Origin: an uncultured cyanobacterium
GTDB lineage: Bacteria; Cyanobacteriota; Cyanobacteriia; PCC-6307; Cyanobiaceae
DNA: 64,000 nucleotides
Direction of reading: 5' to 3'
Assembly (NCBI GenBank): GCA_903917565.1
Contig: CAIXBB010000038.1
Coordinates: forward strand, 124,001 to 188,000
Shown here: positions 1-9,553 of the stretch, piece after piece
Layout: each line of letters opens with the position of its first letter
Position numbering within the stretch: position 1 is the stretch's first letter
Program-made: the position numbers and the translations under genes
Notes under the pieces: model-generated
Database searches by the model: none
The model's input: only the letters and a program-made list of their open reading frames with translations
What the model was told of the DNA's origin: nothing

Positions 1-933
1 CTCGAGCAGATCGCCCGCACCGGCAAGCCCCTGCTGATCATCGCCGAGGACATCGAGAAGGAAGCCCTCGCCACCCTGGTGGTGAACCGTCTGCGTGGTG
101 TCCTGAACGTCGCCGCCGTCAAGGCGCCTGGCTTCGGTGACCGCCGCAAGGCCATGCTCGAGGACATCGCCGTTCTTACCAACGGTCAGCTGATCACCGA
201 GGACGCCGGCCTCAAGCTGGAGAACACCAAGCTGGAGATGCTGGGCACCGCCCGCCGCATCACCATCAACAAGGACACCACCACCATCGTCGCCGAAGGC
301 AACGAGGCGGCGGTGAAGGCCCGCTGCGAGCAGATCCGCAAGCAGATGGACGAAACCGACTCCTCCTACGACAAGGAGAAGCTGCAGGAGCGTCTGGCCA
401 AGCTGAGCGGCGGTGTGGCCGTGGTCAAGGTGGGTGCCGCCACCGAAACCGAGATGAAGGACAAGAAGCTGCGCCTGGAAGATGCCATCAACGCCACCAA
501 GGCGGCCGTTGAGGAAGGCATCGTCCCCGGCGGTGGCACCACCCTGGCCCACCTGGCCCCGGCCCTCGAGGAGTGGGCGGCCGCCAATCTCTCCGGCGAG
601 GAGCTGATCGGCGCCACCATCGTGGCCTCCTCCCTCACCGCCCCGCTCAAGCGGATCGCTGAGAACGCCGGCGTCAACGGCGCCGTCGTGGCCGAGCATG
701 TGAAGGGCATGCCCTTCAACGAGGGCTACAACGCCGCCACCGGCGAGTACGTCGACATGCTGGCCGCAGGCATCGTCGATCCCGCCAAGGTGACCCGCTC
801 CGGTCTGCAGAACGCCGCCTCGATCGCCGGCATGGTGCTCACCACCGAGTGCATCGTGGCCGACCTGCCCGAGAAGAAGGAAGCCGCACCCGCCGGTGGC
901 GGTGGCGGCATGGGCGGCGACTTCGACTACTGA
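1..933 (+). CDS. groL: Chaperonin GroEL, C-terminal part (5' end outside window)
   Basis: The frame is open from base 1, so the gene starts upstream of the window; 310 residues are visible, from within the apical domain to the C-terminus. GroEL is the ATP-driven cytosolic folding chamber that works with GroES. Family sequence includes [37 protein letters not shown] and the equatorial [12 protein letters not shown] segment. The tail is glycine-rich and ends GGMGGDFDY rather than in a long GGM repeat. Cyanobacteria usually carry two groEL genes; which one this is cannot be settled without the upstream side, where groES would lie for groEL1. A strong terminator follows the stop. Confidence 0.98.
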   Translation, partial: LEQIARTGKPLLIIAEDIEKEALATLVVNRLRGVLNVAAVKAPGFGDRRKAMLEDIAVLTNGQLITEDAGLKLENTKLEMLGTARRITINKDTTTIVAEGNEAAVKARCEQIRKQMDETDSSYDKEKLQERLAKLSGGVAVVKVGAATETEMKDKKLRLEDAINATKAAVEEGIVPGGGTTLAHLAPALEEWAAANLSGEELIGATIVASSLTAPLKRIAENAGVNGAVVAEHVKGMPFNEGYNAATGEYVDMLAAGIVDPAKVTRSGLQNAASIAGMVLTTECIVADLPEKKEAAPAGGGGGMGGDFDY

Positions 934-981
934 TCGCCTCTGCGGTCAGCGTCGGATTCAGCCTCCTTCGCCTTCACGACC

Positions 982-1009
982 AAGCGCCCCTGCGGGGGCG
1001 CTTTTTTTT
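982..1009 (+). terminator. Rho-independent terminator of groEL
   Basis: A stem AAGCGCCCC / GGGGCGCTT around a short loop is followed by eight T residues, about 50 bases after the groEL stop. It ends transcription from the left. Confidence 0.93.
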
Positions 1010-1626
1010 GACGGCTTCTCAGCCCGGGTCGGGAACAAGCCCGAGACACAACTGCAGTCCAGCATCAACGGCCGCAAGCTCGCTCTCGCTTACCTGGCTA
1101 TGGCGGCGCCGGAGTGCCGGTGATGCTGCTTCAACTCGTGGCGCACGGCTTCGGCGACGACTTGCTGGGCGGGCGCCATGGCGGCTTCGATCCCTCCAGT
1201 CCATCAGGCCTGACTCCAGGCCAACCTCCCAGGAGCACCTGAGGCACTGCATCACCCTCCATCCAGAACGTCGAAGACTTCTCCTCTCGTCCTGGTCACG
1301 CCTGGATGCCTGCAGCCCCTGGCAAAGGAAGTGGCTCTCAGGGCCGTTGCTGCTTCATGACCATGGGAGGCGCCCACATTGAACACACAGAGTCGCCAGA
1401 AATGGATCAGAATCTCCCCACCATTTCTCGGCACTGCAGCAGCAAAATGCAGCAGAACTGCATCAGGGAAAGAGGGTGAACAGCCCTGAAGCCGCAGCAC
1501 TTCTCTTACTAAAAAGCCGCGGCGGCAAAGGTCTCCCCGCAGCTTGCACTTGCACCCGGTGCCTAAGTTGAACGGAAAGCCTCGGCGCCGCTGGCCGGAT
1601 GCCGTTACAGCCTGGCAGCCAAACAA
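1010..1626. other. Intergenic stretch, no gene recognised
   Basis: About 600 bases lie between the groEL terminator and the radical SAM gene. Open frames here are short and look like none of the neighbouring families. A small inverted repeat (GGCCTG/CAGGCC, 1207-1222) has no T tract. The last part, before 1627, must hold the promoter of the radical SAM gene, but no convincing -35/-10 pair stands out. Part of 1130-1190 read on the minus strand gives a short protein-like stretch (VVAEAVRHELKQHH) that might be gene debris; this is weak. Confidence 0.5.
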
Positions 1627-3225
1627 ATGAACGCACTCCTGCTTTATCCCCACTTCCCGAAAACGTTCTGGTCGTTCGACCGGTTCCTGGCGATGGCCGG
1701 CGTGAAGGCCTTCATCCCGCCGCTGGGAATCCTCACGGTGGCCTCCCTGCTGCCGCCGGCATGGAGCCTGCGCTTCCACGACAGGAACGTGGCCGAGGAG
1801 CCGGAGGACGACTGGCAGTGGTGCGACCTCGTCATTGTCTCGGCGATGATGGTGCAGCGGCAGGATTTCCACCAGCTGATCCGCAAGGCGGTGGCGATGG
1901 GCAAAAAGGTGGCGGTCGGGGGCCCCTATCCCACCTCCCTGCCGGAGCATGCGCTGGAATCCGGAGCCCACTACCTGATCCTTGATGAGGGCGAAATCAC
2001 GGTTCCCGCCTTCCTTGAGGCCCTTGACCGCGGCGAGCCTGCCGGACAGTTCCGTTCCCTGGAGAAGCCGGATGTCAGCCTCAGCCCCAGGCCCCGCTAC
2101 GACCTGCTGCAACGCGACGCCTACCTGATGATGGCGGTGCAGTTCTCCCGCGGTTGCCCCTTCAACTGCGAGTTCTGCGACATCATCAGCCTCTACGGCC
2201 GCAAGCCACGGACCAAGGAGAACCACCAGATCCTGGCGGAACTTCAGACCCTCTACGACCTGGGGTGGCGAGGATCCATCTTCATGGTGGATGACAACTT
2301 CATCGGCAATCAGCTCAACGTCAAGCGTCTTCTGAACGATCTGATTCCCTGGATGCGGGAGCATCATTACCCCTTCAACTTCCTCACCGAAGCCTCGGTG
2401 AATCTGGCCGAGCAGCCCGATCTTCTCGAACTGATGGCCCAGGCCGGCTTCTTCGGGGTCTTCCTGGGCATCGAGACACCCGACCAGGAGAGTCTCGAGA
2501 TCACCCGCAAGCAGCAGAACACCCGCCATCCGCTGGCGGAAGCCTGCCGCAAGATCAATACGGCGGGGCTGGTCATCTACGCCGGTTTCATCCTCGGCTT
2601 CGACGGGGAACGATCGGGAGCGGGGCAGCGCATTGAGGCGTTTGTCGCTGAGACGGCCATTCCCCAGCCAATGCTGGGCATCCTCCAGGCCCCGCCCAAC
2701 ACGGCGCTCTGGACCCGACTGGAGCGGGAGGGACGACTCCTGCCGGATGCCGATGGCGGCTGCGGCGATCAGAACACCCTGATGAACTTCGTGCCCTCCC
2801 GTCCGGCCGAGGACATCGGCCGCGAGTACGTGCAGGCCCTCTGGCGGATGTACGAACCGACCACCTATCTGGAGCGATGCCTGCGCCAGTGTCTCGCCAT
2901 CACCCCCAATCCCCACTGCTCCCAGCAGATGCACGTCCCACCAGCACGGGCGCTGCGGCTGCTGGCCCTGCTGATCTGGAAGCAGGGCCTGCGCCGCCCT
3001 GAACTCCGCGGCCTGTTCTGGCGGCAGCTGTGGCAGATGGCACGGCAGCAACCTCGCCTGCTGGCCCTCTACCTCAGTCTCTGCGCCGCCGGCGAACATT
3101 TCTTCGAGTACCGCCAGCTGGCCCGGGAGCGCATCGGAGACCAGCTGGGCCAGGATCCCTTGGTGCCAGCCCCGCCTGTGCCCAACGTCACTGCCAGCAC
3201 ACCCGTTCTGGCGGGTGCTGACTGA
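1627..3225 (+). CDS. B12-binding-domain radical SAM protein (DUF4070 type)
   Basis: 532 residues. The N-terminal part (about 1-140) has the fold pattern of a cobalamin-binding domain, with LGILTVASLLP and VAVGGPYPTSLP. It is followed by a radical SAM core whose cluster cysteines are C177, C181 and C184 in RGCPFNCEFCD. The C-terminal 150 residues fit the DUF4070 region found in this group, which includes the hopanoid methylase HpnP and several uncharacterised paralogues. Such enzymes cleave S-adenosylmethionine reductively and often methylate carbon centres. The substrate cannot be read from the sequence, and no hopanoid or pigment genes adjoin it. It is flanked by a long intergenic region and a convergent gene, so it is probably a single-gene unit. 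Confidence 0.88.
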   Translation: MNALLLYPHFPKTFWSFDRFLAMAGVKAFIPPLGILTVASLLPPAWSLRFHDRNVAEEPEDDWQWCDLVIVSAMMVQRQDFHQLIRKAVAMGKKVAVGGPYPTSLPEHALESGAHYLILDEGEITVPAFLEALDRGEPAGQFRSLEKPDVSLSPRPRYDLLQRDAYLMMAVQFSRGCPFNCEFCDIISLYGRKPRTKENHQILAELQTLYDLGWRGSIFMVDDNFIGNQLNVKRLLNDLIPWMREHHYPFNFLTEASVNLAEQPDLLELMAQAGFFGVFLGIETPDQESLEITRKQQNTRHPLAEACRKINTAGLVIYAGFILGFDGERSGAGQRIEAFVAETAIPQPMLGILQAPPNTALWTRLEREGRLLPDADGGCGDQNTLMNFVPSRPAEDIGREYVQALWRMYEPTTYLERCLRQCLAITPNPHCSQQMHVPPARALRLLALLIWKQGLRRPELRGLFWRQLWQMARQQPRLLALYLSLCAAGEHFFEYRQLARERIGDQLGQDPLVPAPPVPNVTASTPVLAGAD

Positions 3226-3241
3226 CCGTTCCGGCCGCGCC

Positions 3242-3442
3242 TCAGCGCCCCAGCAGGACCCGCAGCAGGCTCAGGCCGATCAGCAGACCCACGCCGATGT
3301 TCCAGAGCCTGGCGTCGCGGCTGGAGAGGGCGGCGAGCCAGACGGGCAGGCTGCCACGGCGCTGCTCCAGCAGCAGGGTGAAGCCCACCAACAGCAGCAG
3401 CGGGACCCCCAGGGCGATCAGCAGTGCAGGCAACAGGGCCAT
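3242..3442 (-). CDS. Small membrane protein, unknown function
   Basis: 66 residues with two hydrophobic segments (about 2-25 and 47-64) separated by a charged loop, QRRGSLPVW...SSRDARLWN, so probably a two-pass membrane protein. I do not recognise the family. It begins 14 bases after the msrB stop on the same strand and is the last gene of the leftward gpmI-secG-msrB run. It converges on the radical SAM gene with 16 bases between the stops. Confidence 0.7.
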   Translation of the reverse strand: MALLPALLIALGVPLLLLVGFTLLLEQRRGSLPVWLAALSSRDARLWNIGVGLLIGLSLLRVLLGR

Positions 3443-3456
3443 GGGGGCGGGGCGCC

Positions 3457-3960
3457 TCAGTTGCCTGGCACGAAGGCCAGGGCCACGCCGTTGTTGCAGT
3501 AGCGCTTGCCGGTGGGCTTGGGTCCGTCGTCGAAGACGTGGCCCTGGTGGCCGCCGCAGCGGCGGCAGTGGTATTCCGTCCGCGGCAGGATCAGCTTGAA
3601 GTCGGTTTTTGTGACCACCGCCTGGGGCAGGGGTTGCCAGAAGCTGGGCCAGCCGGTGCCGGAGTCGAACTTGGTGCTTGAGGGGAACAGGGGCAGGCGG
3701 CAGCCGGCGCAGACGTAGGTGCCGCTGCGCTTCTCCTTGTTGAGTGGGCTGCTGAAGGGACGCTCGGTGCCCTCATCGCGCAGCACGGCATAGGCCTCCG
3801 GACTGAGGCGTTTCTTCCATTCCGCCGAGCTCAGCTGCCAGGCGGGGTCGGTGGCCTTCGCCGCCGCCAGGGCCTTGGAGGCCGTCAGGAAGGGCAGCAA
3901 CCCCGCCAGAGGTGCCCAGACACGGGCCAGCAGCGTGGAAAGGAAACTGCGGCGTTCCAT
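3457..3960 (-). CDS. msrB: Peptide-methionine (R)-S-oxide reductase MsrB, exported form
   Basis: 167 residues. It reduces the R epimer of methionine sulfoxide in proteins. The SelR fold is complete: zinc ligands C84, C87, C132 and C135 (CAGC and CRRC pairs), the SGTGWPSFW motif, and catalytic C155 in RYCNNG. The first 35 residues begin MERRSFLS and continue into a hydrophobic stretch ending in an alanine-rich site, which looks like a twin-arginine export signal. That places the enzyme in the periplasm or thylakoid lumen. An in-frame extension upstream would overlap secG, so the ATG five bases after the secG stop is chosen. It is probably co-transcribed with gpmI and secG. Confidence 0.93.
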   Translation of the reverse strand: MERRSFLSTLLARVWAPLAGLLPFLTASKALAAAKATDPAWQLSSAEWKKRLSPEAYAVLRDEGTERPFSSPLNKEKRSGTYVCAGCRLPLFPSSTKFDSGTGWPSFWQPLPQAVVTKTDFKLILPRTEYHCRRCGGHQGHVFDDGPKPTGKRYCNNGVALAFVPGN

Positions 3961-3965
3961 CCGGT

Positions 3966-4196
3966 TCAGCCCAGCCAGCCGGCGCTGAGCACCACGGCCA
4001 GACCGAGGAACAGGGCCAGCAGGGTCCAGGTGATGCGGTTGAGGGTGTTCTCGGCGCTGCGGGCGCTGCTGAACATGGAGCCACCACTGGAGGCCAGGCC
4101 GCCCATGCCATCGCCCTTGGGGCTGTGGAGCAGCACGCTGACGATCAGCAGGGCGCCGCTGAGCATCCAGAGGGACGAGACGATGTTCTTGACCAT
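3966..4196 (-). CDS. secG: Preprotein translocase subunit SecG
   Basis: 76 residues with two transmembrane helices (about 4-23 and 54-74) joined by a glycine/serine-rich loop (GDGMGGLASSGGSMFSS), the typical SecG layout. SecG is the small accessory subunit of the SecYEG channel in the plasma and thylakoid membranes. It sits 31 bases downstream of gpmI and five bases before msrB, in the same leftward run. Confidence 0.93.
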   Translation of the reverse strand: MVKNIVSSLWMLSGALLIVSVLLHSPKGDGMGGLASSGGSMFSSARSAENTLNRITWTLLALFLGLAVVLSAGWLG

Positions 4197-4227
4197 GGCC
4201 CAAGACTAGCCGCCACCGAAACGGAAC

Positions 4228-5817
4228 TCAGGCGCCGAGGGTCTGGGGGATCCGGGCGGCGGGGGCGGAGGCGGGCACCACAAGGGAGGTGCCGGTCATG
4301 CGGGCCGGCTTGGGCAGACCCAGGATCTCCAGCAGGGTGGGCGCGATGTCGGCCAGGCCGCCGTGCTCACGCAGGCTGACGTCGTTGCCGTGGCCTTCCA
4401 GTTTGCGCTTCTCGCCCTCCACCAGGATCACCGGCACCGGATTGGTGGTGTGGGCGGTCCAGGGGAGACCATCAGGACCCTGCATCACTTCGGCATTGCC
4501 ATGGTCGGCCGTGATCAGCAGGGTGCCGCCCATGCGGGTGGCGGCCTCCACAAGCCGGCCCACGCAGTGGTCGACGGTGGCGATGGCTTCGGTGGCGGCC
4601 TCCATCTGGCCGGTGTGGCCGACCATGTCGGGATTGGCGTAATTGATCACCACCAGGGAGTAGATCCCCTTGGCGATGGCGGCGATGCAGCTGTCGGTGA
4701 GCTTCTCGGCCGACATGGCCGGGGCCATGTCGTAGGTGGCCACCCGGGGGGAAGGCACCAGGTGGCGGTCCTCACCGGGGAAAGCCTGCTCGATGCCACC
4801 ATTCATGAAATAGGTGACGTGGGGGTACTTCTCGGTTTCGGCGGTGCGGAACTGGCGCAGACCGTGTTCGGAGACCACCTGGCCCAGAAGGCCTTCGAGG
4901 GACTCGGGGGGGAAGGCCACCGCCACCGGCAGGCCCTGCTCGTACTGGGTGAAGGTGACCACATGCAGGGGGCCGATCCACTGGCGCTGGAAGCCATCGA
5001 AGTCCGGCAGCACCAGGGCGCGCATCAGCTGGCGCACCCGGTCGGGGCGGAAGTTGAAGCAGACCAGGCCGTCGCCGCTCTCCAGTAGTCCCTCGGCGAG
5101 GCGAACCGGCTCCAGGAACTCGTCGGTGATGCCCTCCGCATAGGAGCCCTGCAGCAACTCCGCCGGGCCCAAGGGGCAGATCTCGGCAGGTTCGGTGAGC
5201 AGCCGGTAGGCCTTCTCCGTGCGCTCCCAGCGCTGGTCGCGATCCATGGCCCAGTAGCGGCCGCAGAGGGTGGCGATCCGCCCCACGCCGGCCTCCTCGA
5301 TCATCGCCTGAATGCGGGCCAGGTAGCCGGGGCCGCCGTGGGGGGCCGAGTCGCGGCCATCGGTGATCACGTGCACCAGCACATCGCTGAGTCCGCGGCC
5401 GGCGGCCCAGCGCAGCAGGCCGCCGAGGTGGTCGACATGGCTGTGGACGCCGCCGTCGGAGCAGAGGCCGATCAGATGCAGGGGACGGCCGCTGGCCAAT
5501 AGCGTGTCGCCCAGGTCATTGAGGGCCTGATTACTGGCGATGGTGCCGCTGCGCACCGCCTGGCCGATCCGAACCAGCTCCTGGCGGATGATCCGGCCGG
5601 AGCCGATCGTGAGATGGCCCACCTCCGAATTGCCCATCTGGTGATCCGGCAAGCCGACAGCAGCCCCGCTGGCTTCGATCAGGGTGTGGGGATAGGCCGC
5701 CCAGAGAGCATCCATCACCGGCGTGTCGGCCTTTCTCACGGCGTTGTGGTCACTCTCCGGGCTGTAACCCCAGCCATCGAGGATGGCCAGAACCATTGGG
5801 GCTACAGGGGCGCCCAT
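4228..5817 (-). CDS. gpmI: 2,3-bisphosphoglycerate-independent phosphoglycerate mutase
   Basis: 529 residues. It interconverts 3- and 2-phosphoglycerate in glycolysis and carbon export from the Calvin cycle. The metal ligand D14 (LDGWG) and phospho-serine S64 (MGNSEVGH) are in place, as is the C-terminal metal site [10 protein letters not shown]. The frame runs open further upstream, but homology begins at [10 protein letters not shown]; the ATG at 5817 is the nearest sensible start (the ATG at 5796 is an alternative). It is divergent from pyrR, with about 175 bases between the starts for both promoters, and leads the run with secG and msrB. Confidence 0.96.
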   Translation of the reverse strand: MGAPVAPMVLAILDGWGYSPESDHNAVRKADTPVMDALWAAYPHTLIEASGAAVGLPDHQMGNSEVGHLTIGSGRIIRQELVRIGQAVRSGTIASNQALNDLGDTLLASGRPLHLIGLCSDGGVHSHVDHLGGLLRWAAGRGLSDVLVHVITDGRDSAPHGGPGYLARIQAMIEEAGVGRIATLCGRYWAMDRDQRWERTEKAYRLLTEPAEICPLGPAELLQGSYAEGITDEFLEPVRLAEGLLESGDGLVCFNFRPDRVRQLMRALVLPDFDGFQRQWIGPLHVVTFTQYEQGLPVAVAFPPESLEGLLGQVVSEHGLRQFRTAETEKYPHVTYFMNGGIEQAFPGEDRHLVPSPRVATYDMAPAMSAEKLTDSCIAAIAKGIYSLVVINYANPDMVGHTGQMEAATEAIATVDHCVGRLVEAATRMGGTLLITADHGNAEVMQGPDGLPWTAHTTNPVPVILVEGEKRKLEGHGNDVSLREHGGLADIAPTLLEILGLPKPARMTGTSLVVPASAPAARIPQTLGA

Positions 5818-5992
5818 CTCGCTGGAGACGTGTTCAGCTCTGCCGCTGGCGGAGTGCTTCTTGGAGGGAACTGTTTTCACCAGCGAGAAGAAAACCTGCA
5901 CGTTTCTACGCTCCGCCAACCTACAGCCCCCCTCCCAGAACACCTTCTCCAGACCTGGATGCGTCAGGCTTTGGTTACACGCCATACGCTTT

Positions 5993-6553
5993 GTGGCCAG
6001 AACTCAGGGTGGTACGGCCTCCGCCGACCGGCTGGAACTTCTCTCCGCCCAGGACCTGGGGCGCACCCTCGACAGGCTCGCCTCCCAGGTGCTCGAGGCC
6101 GTGGCCGACAGCCAGGACCTCGTGCTGCTGGGCATCCCCACCCGTGGCGTGGCCCTGGCGCGGGTGCTGGCCGGACGGCTGGAGGCGATCTGCGGCCATC
6201 CCATCGCCCACGGCAGCCTGGATCCCACCTTCCACCGCGACGACCTGGAGCGGGTGGGCACCCGGCTGGTGGAGCCCACCCAGCTGCCGGTTCCGGTGGA
6301 CGGCCGTCAGGTGGTGCTCGTCGATGACGTGATCTTCACCGGTCGCACCGTGCGGGCCGCCCTGGAGGCCCTGCAGGCCTGGGGACGGCCCCGCCGGGTC
6401 GGGCTGCTGGTGATGGTGGACCGGGGGCACCGGGAACTGCCGATCCAGCCGGATTACTGCGGAAGGGTGGTGCCCACCGCCCGCCACGAAACGATCCAGC
6501 TCTGCCTCCAGGCCATCGATGGGGAGGAGGGCGTCTACCTGCTGCGCGACTGA
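5993..6553 (+). CDS. pyrR: PyrR: uracil phosphoribosyltransferase / pyr regulator
   Basis: About 186 residues from a GTG start. It belongs to the PyrR family, with the phosphoribosyltransferase PRPP loop [18 protein letters not shown] and the opening helix [16 protein letters not shown]. It converts uracil plus PRPP to UMP and in some bacteria binds pyr mRNA; RNA control in cyanobacteria is inference. The frame stays open upstream into the gpmI promoter, but that part shows no family similarity; the GTG at 5993 gives the normal length. No strong ribosome binding site is visible, so the start is uncertain by a few codons. No other pyr gene adjoins it; pyrF is 46 kb away. Confidence 0.93.
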   Translation: MARTQGGTASADRLELLSAQDLGRTLDRLASQVLEAVADSQDLVLLGIPTRGVALARVLAGRLEAICGHPIAHGSLDPTFHRDDLERVGTRLVEPTQLPVPVDGRQVVLVDDVIFTGRTVRAALEALQAWGRPRRVGLLVMVDRGHRELPIQPDYCGRVVPTARHETIQLCLQAIDGEEGVYLLRD

Positions 6554-6590
6554 CGTCTGCCGGGCTGGTCTCCGCGGGAATGGAACGGCC

Positions 6591-6836
6591 TCAGACGGTG
6601 GCCAGTTCGTCCTCGCGGAAGTGGGCCCGGAATTTGCCGAAGGCCACCACCACCGGCAGGTTCGGACTGATGGGGCGTCCCTTCCAGTCGTTGAGGACGT
6701 TGAACACCTCCCCCTGCTGACCCTCCATGTCGAAGGCCTCGCCCCGGTGCTGGGGGTGGTTGTAGATGACCACGCTGCTGCTCACCTTGACCTGATCACC
6801 TGGCTGCATGTCCACCGGGACGCTCTTCGGGGTCAT
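6591..6836 (-). CDS. ftrV: Ferredoxin-thioredoxin reductase, variable chain
   Basis: 81 residues, an SH3-like beta barrel. Family marks include VKVSSSVVIYNHPQHRGEAF, LNDWKGRPISPNLPVVVAF and the HFREDEL end. The variable subunit pairs with the catalytic 4Fe-4S subunit (not in this window) so that electrons from photosystem I-reduced ferredoxin can reduce thioredoxins. It is the last gene of a leftward set after the Hsp70-like and membrane-anchored proteins, 12 bases downstream of the latter. Confidence 0.94.
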   Translation of the reverse strand: MTPKSVPVDMQPGDQVKVSSSVVIYNHPQHRGEAFDMEGQQGEVFNVLNDWKGRPISPNLPVVVAFGKFRAHFREDELATV

Positions 6837-6848
6837 CCTGTCATGGGC

Positions 6849-7763
6849 TCAGCGCTGGCAGGCGCTTTCCGGCCCGGCCTCGACCACCCGCCCGCCCAGC
6901 TCCTTGCAGGCCTCCTGGAACGCCTGCCACTCGTCCATGCCAGCGGCGATGCGTCGCTCCACCAGGCCATCCAGCTTCTCTGCGGACACCGTGTGGGGCA
7001 GGGAACCGTGGCTATCGTGCTCCCGGTCCTTGCCCTTGAGCTGGTCGAGGCCTTTCTTCACCTCTTGCCGCAGGGGCTCGCTCTGCTGGCGCCACCAGGG
7101 GTGGTCGATGCGGTTGAGGCTGTCGAGCGCCTCCCACCAGCGTTTCTGTTTGACCAGGAGCGTCGCCCGCTCCAGCTGGAAACGGTTGCGGTTCCAGATC
7201 GCCTGCAGATCGTCGCCCATGGCACTGCCGTCGTCCTTGTGCTCCTCCCCCAGGGGCGTGAGCGCCGCCAGGGCCCCCGGCAGATCACCGGCCTGGAAGC
7301 GGTTCAAGGCCAGGGCGCGCAGCTGGCGCTGCCAGCGGGCGAGCCGCTCCCGGTCGGCGGGGGTGCCGGCCCGGGAGTTGATCACCTGGCGCTGCAGGCG
7401 CAGGGCCTCGCTCCAGTTGTCCTGGCCCCAGAGCTGGTCGGCCTTGGCCCGCAGGCAACGCCCCCGGTCGAAGGGGGAGCGGCCGGGCAGCCAGCTGAGG
7501 GCGGCCAGCTGTTCGCTGTAGCGCAGGCAGTCGTCGAGACGGCCGCTGGAGGAGGCCTGCTCCAGGCGCACGGGCAGTTGGCGCTCCCACCAGTAACCCA
7601 GACCGATGGCCACGGCGACCGAACCCAGGGTGATGGCCAGCCAGAAGCGGGGCAGTCTGTGCCGGCGAAGGGCCAAGGGGGGAGAAGCGGTGCGGTTCTC
7701 CACCTTTGTATGCAACGGCGGCCAGTGGCGCCCGGTCGCGGGGGCAGCCTGGTCGGCGTCCAC
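6849..7763 (-). CDS. Membrane-anchored helical protein, cyanobacterial, unknown function
   Basis: 304 residues: a charged cytoplasmic N-terminus of about 40, one transmembrane helix (about 41-58, FWLAITLGSVAVAIGLGYWW), then a long alpha-helical soluble region with repeat-like helical pairs (FDRGRCLRAKADQLWGQDNW, SEALRLQRQVI) resembling TPR or solenoid proteins. I do not recognise a named family. It starts 12 bases downstream of the Hsp70-like gene on the same strand, so a joint role, for example as a membrane partner of that chaperone-like ATPase, is a reasonable guess but only that. Confidence 0.75.
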   Translation of the reverse strand: MDADQAAPATGRHWPPLHTKVENRTASPPLALRRHRLPRFWLAITLGSVAVAIGLGYWWERQLPVRLEQASSSGRLDDCLRYSEQLAALSWLPGRSPFDRGRCLRAKADQLWGQDNWSEALRLQRQVINSRAGTPADRERLARWQRQLRALALNRFQAGDLPGALAALTPLGEEHKDDGSAMGDDLQAIWNRNRFQLERATLLVKQKRWWEALDSLNRIDHPWWRQQSEPLRQEVKKGLDQLKGKDREHDSHGSLPHTVSAEKLDGLVERRIAAGMDEWQAFQEACKELGGRVVEAGPESACQR

Positions 7764-7775
7764 CGCCCCTGGCCG

Positions 7776-9329
7776 TCAATGCACCGGACCCAGACGCTGG
7801 GGCGCCCGACGGCTGCCTTCAGCGGGGGCTTCCAGGTCGTCGCACTCCACCAGGAGCTGGGCCTCGGCATCGATGGAGAACCGCAGCCGCAGCCGGTCGA
7901 CGCCGCGCTGACCGGGGGAGGCCAGGGGGATGGCCAGCGGCGGCGTGGACCAGGGCCGCACCGGGGCCGCCCCCGCCGGTCGCGCGCGCAGCACCGGCAG
8001 CCCCCCCTCGAAAACCACTTCGGCCCGCTCCTCGGGCAGGGGCTCCCCCAGCACCAGTTCCAACTGGTCCTGGCCATCCTTGCTGCAGGCCAGCACCAGC
8101 TCCAGGGGCTGCTCGGTGGGCCAGCTCTGGCCCGCCATGAACAGGGGATGCCAGCGATGGCAGGCGCTGCGCCGGTCCCAGCAGCGCAGGGACACGCCAC
8201 GGGCCAGCACATCCCGCACCCGCACCCCGGGCGTCAGGGCCAGGGCTCCCAGGGCCACGGCCTCCACGGGCCGCTCGCCGCGCAGGGGCACCCCCGGGCA
8301 GCGGCTGATAAGCCACTGACGGATCAGGGGAATCCGGCTGCTGCCCCCCACCGGCAGCACCGCGTCGATGGCCGCCAGCCCCAGTCCCTCCCGGCGAGCG
8401 GCCGCCAGCACCGCCTCCAGCAGACCATCAAGCAGCTGCAGCAGCCCCCGCTCCTCCAGCAGCCGCTCGAAGGCCGGCCGGCTCAGGGTCAGTTCGCGGA
8501 AGGAACCTTGCCCCGCCTGGATCTGCAGGGCCTCGGTGGCCTCGCTGAGCTGGCACTTGAGGCGCTCGGCAAGCTGCAGCAGGGCGCCGTCGACCTGGAC
8601 ATCCGGGCAGAGGTGGGCCGCGATCCAGCGATCGATGTCCCGCCCGCCGAGGGCCGCGCCTGCCTTGCCGATCACCCTGGCGCAGCGCAGGGTCTGGCTG
8701 CTGCGCGTCAGATCCCGGCCCGCGAAGCGCAGCAGCTGGGCGATCGGCGCGGCCCGCCCCTCGCCACCCTCCAGGGCCACCAGGGAGAGATCGATGGTGC
8801 CACCGCCCATGTCCACCACCAGCACCCGGCTGCCGGCGGGCAGCCCGGCGCCGATGGCGGCGGCGGTGGGCTCATCCACCAGCGCCAGCTCCGGCACCAC
8901 CAGATCGCGGCTGGCCTGCTGCAGCCAGGCCCGGTAGCCCCGGTAGCTCTCGATCGGGGCGGTGAGCACCAGCCGCTCCGGCACCAGCTCCGGCGGCAGG
9001 GCCCGCCAGAGCCCCTCCAGCAGCAGCACACCGGCCCGCTCGGCCGAGAGCCAGCCCACCGGCGGACCAGACGCCGAGGCGCCGATGTGACGCTTGAAAT
9101 CCCTGCAGAGGCCGGGATGGTCGCCATCGGCCAGGGCCGCCTCCAGCACCTGCCGGCCGATCAGGGGCCGCTCGGCGTCAGGGGTCTCCAGCCACAGCAG
9201 GCTGGGAACCACGCAGGGGTCGCCGCAGCTGTAGGGCGGCAGGGGCAGCAGTCCGGGGGGTCCCTGGCTGTCCTGCCAGGCCACCACGGTGGTGCTGCTC
9301 CCCAGGTCGATGGCGAGGGTTCCGGGCAT
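7776..9329 (-). CDS. Hsp70-family (DnaK-like) ATPase, divergent
   Basis: 517 residues. The actin/Hsp70 ATPase core is clear: phosphate-1 loop LAIDLGSSTTVVAW at the start, phosphate-2 loop VLVVDMGGGTIDLSLVALEG near residue 180, and the adenosine motif VLPVGGSSRIPLIRQWL near residue 340. The remaining 170 residues replace the usual substrate-binding domain and lid with a shorter, poorly conserved beta-rich part, so this is not DnaK. The start is the ATG before the ATPase domain; the frame runs open further upstream without similarity. It heads the set with the membrane-anchored protein and ftrV. Client proteins are unknown. Confidence 0.9.
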   Translation of the reverse strand: MPGTLAIDLGSSTTVVAWQDSQGPPGLLPLPPYSCGDPCVVPSLLWLETPDAERPLIGRQVLEAALADGDHPGLCRDFKRHIGASASGPPVGWLSAERAGVLLLEGLWRALPPELVPERLVLTAPIESYRGYRAWLQQASRDLVVPELALVDEPTAAAIGAGLPAGSRVLVVDMGGGTIDLSLVALEGGEGRAAPIAQLLRFAGRDLTRSSQTLRCARVIGKAGAALGGRDIDRWIAAHLCPDVQVDGALLQLAERLKCQLSEATEALQIQAGQGSFRELTLSRPAFERLLEERGLLQLLDGLLEAVLAAARREGLGLAAIDAVLPVGGSSRIPLIRQWLISRCPGVPLRGERPVEAVALGALALTPGVRVRDVLARGVSLRCWDRRSACHRWHPLFMAGQSWPTEQPLELVLACSKDGQDQLELVLGEPLPEERAEVVFEGGLPVLRARPAGAAPVRPWSTPPLAIPLASPGQRGVDRLRLRFSIDAEAQLLVECDDLEAPAEGSRRAPQRLGPVH

Positions 9330-9495
9330 GGGCGGGGGGACAGGGGCGGGGCAGAAGCGGCAGAAAACCTGGTATGCGCCCACCTTCTAGTGTCTCGTCC
9401 CGCCAACAACCTCCAGAGTCTTGGGTGTCTCCCGGGGTGCTCAGTGGCGCTCGCCAGGTCGGTGACGCCGCTGGTAAGCAGCCACGATGAGTTTC

Positions 9496-9517
9496 ATTCA
9501 CTGCAGATTCACTGCAG
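9496..9517. repeat. Tandem duplication of an 11-base unit
   Basis: ATTCACTGCAG occurs twice in direct succession between the Hsp70-like gene and the IS630 remnant. It may mark a past insertion or slippage event at the left border of the insertion-sequence island. Confidence 0.7.
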
Positions 9518-9553
9518 AGCATCGCCTGCTCGCCCTCACCCCCATCTTCGATC

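Noticed and set aside
1148-1180. Resemblance of ACGGCTTCGGCGACG to the repeat core
   Set aside because: Only a few bases match and there is no empty-site comparison.
1252-3099. 615-codon open frame on the minus strand
   Set aside because: It lies wholly antisense to the radical SAM gene, has low-complexity HQ/GA-rich composition and matches no family. It is a by-product of high GC content.
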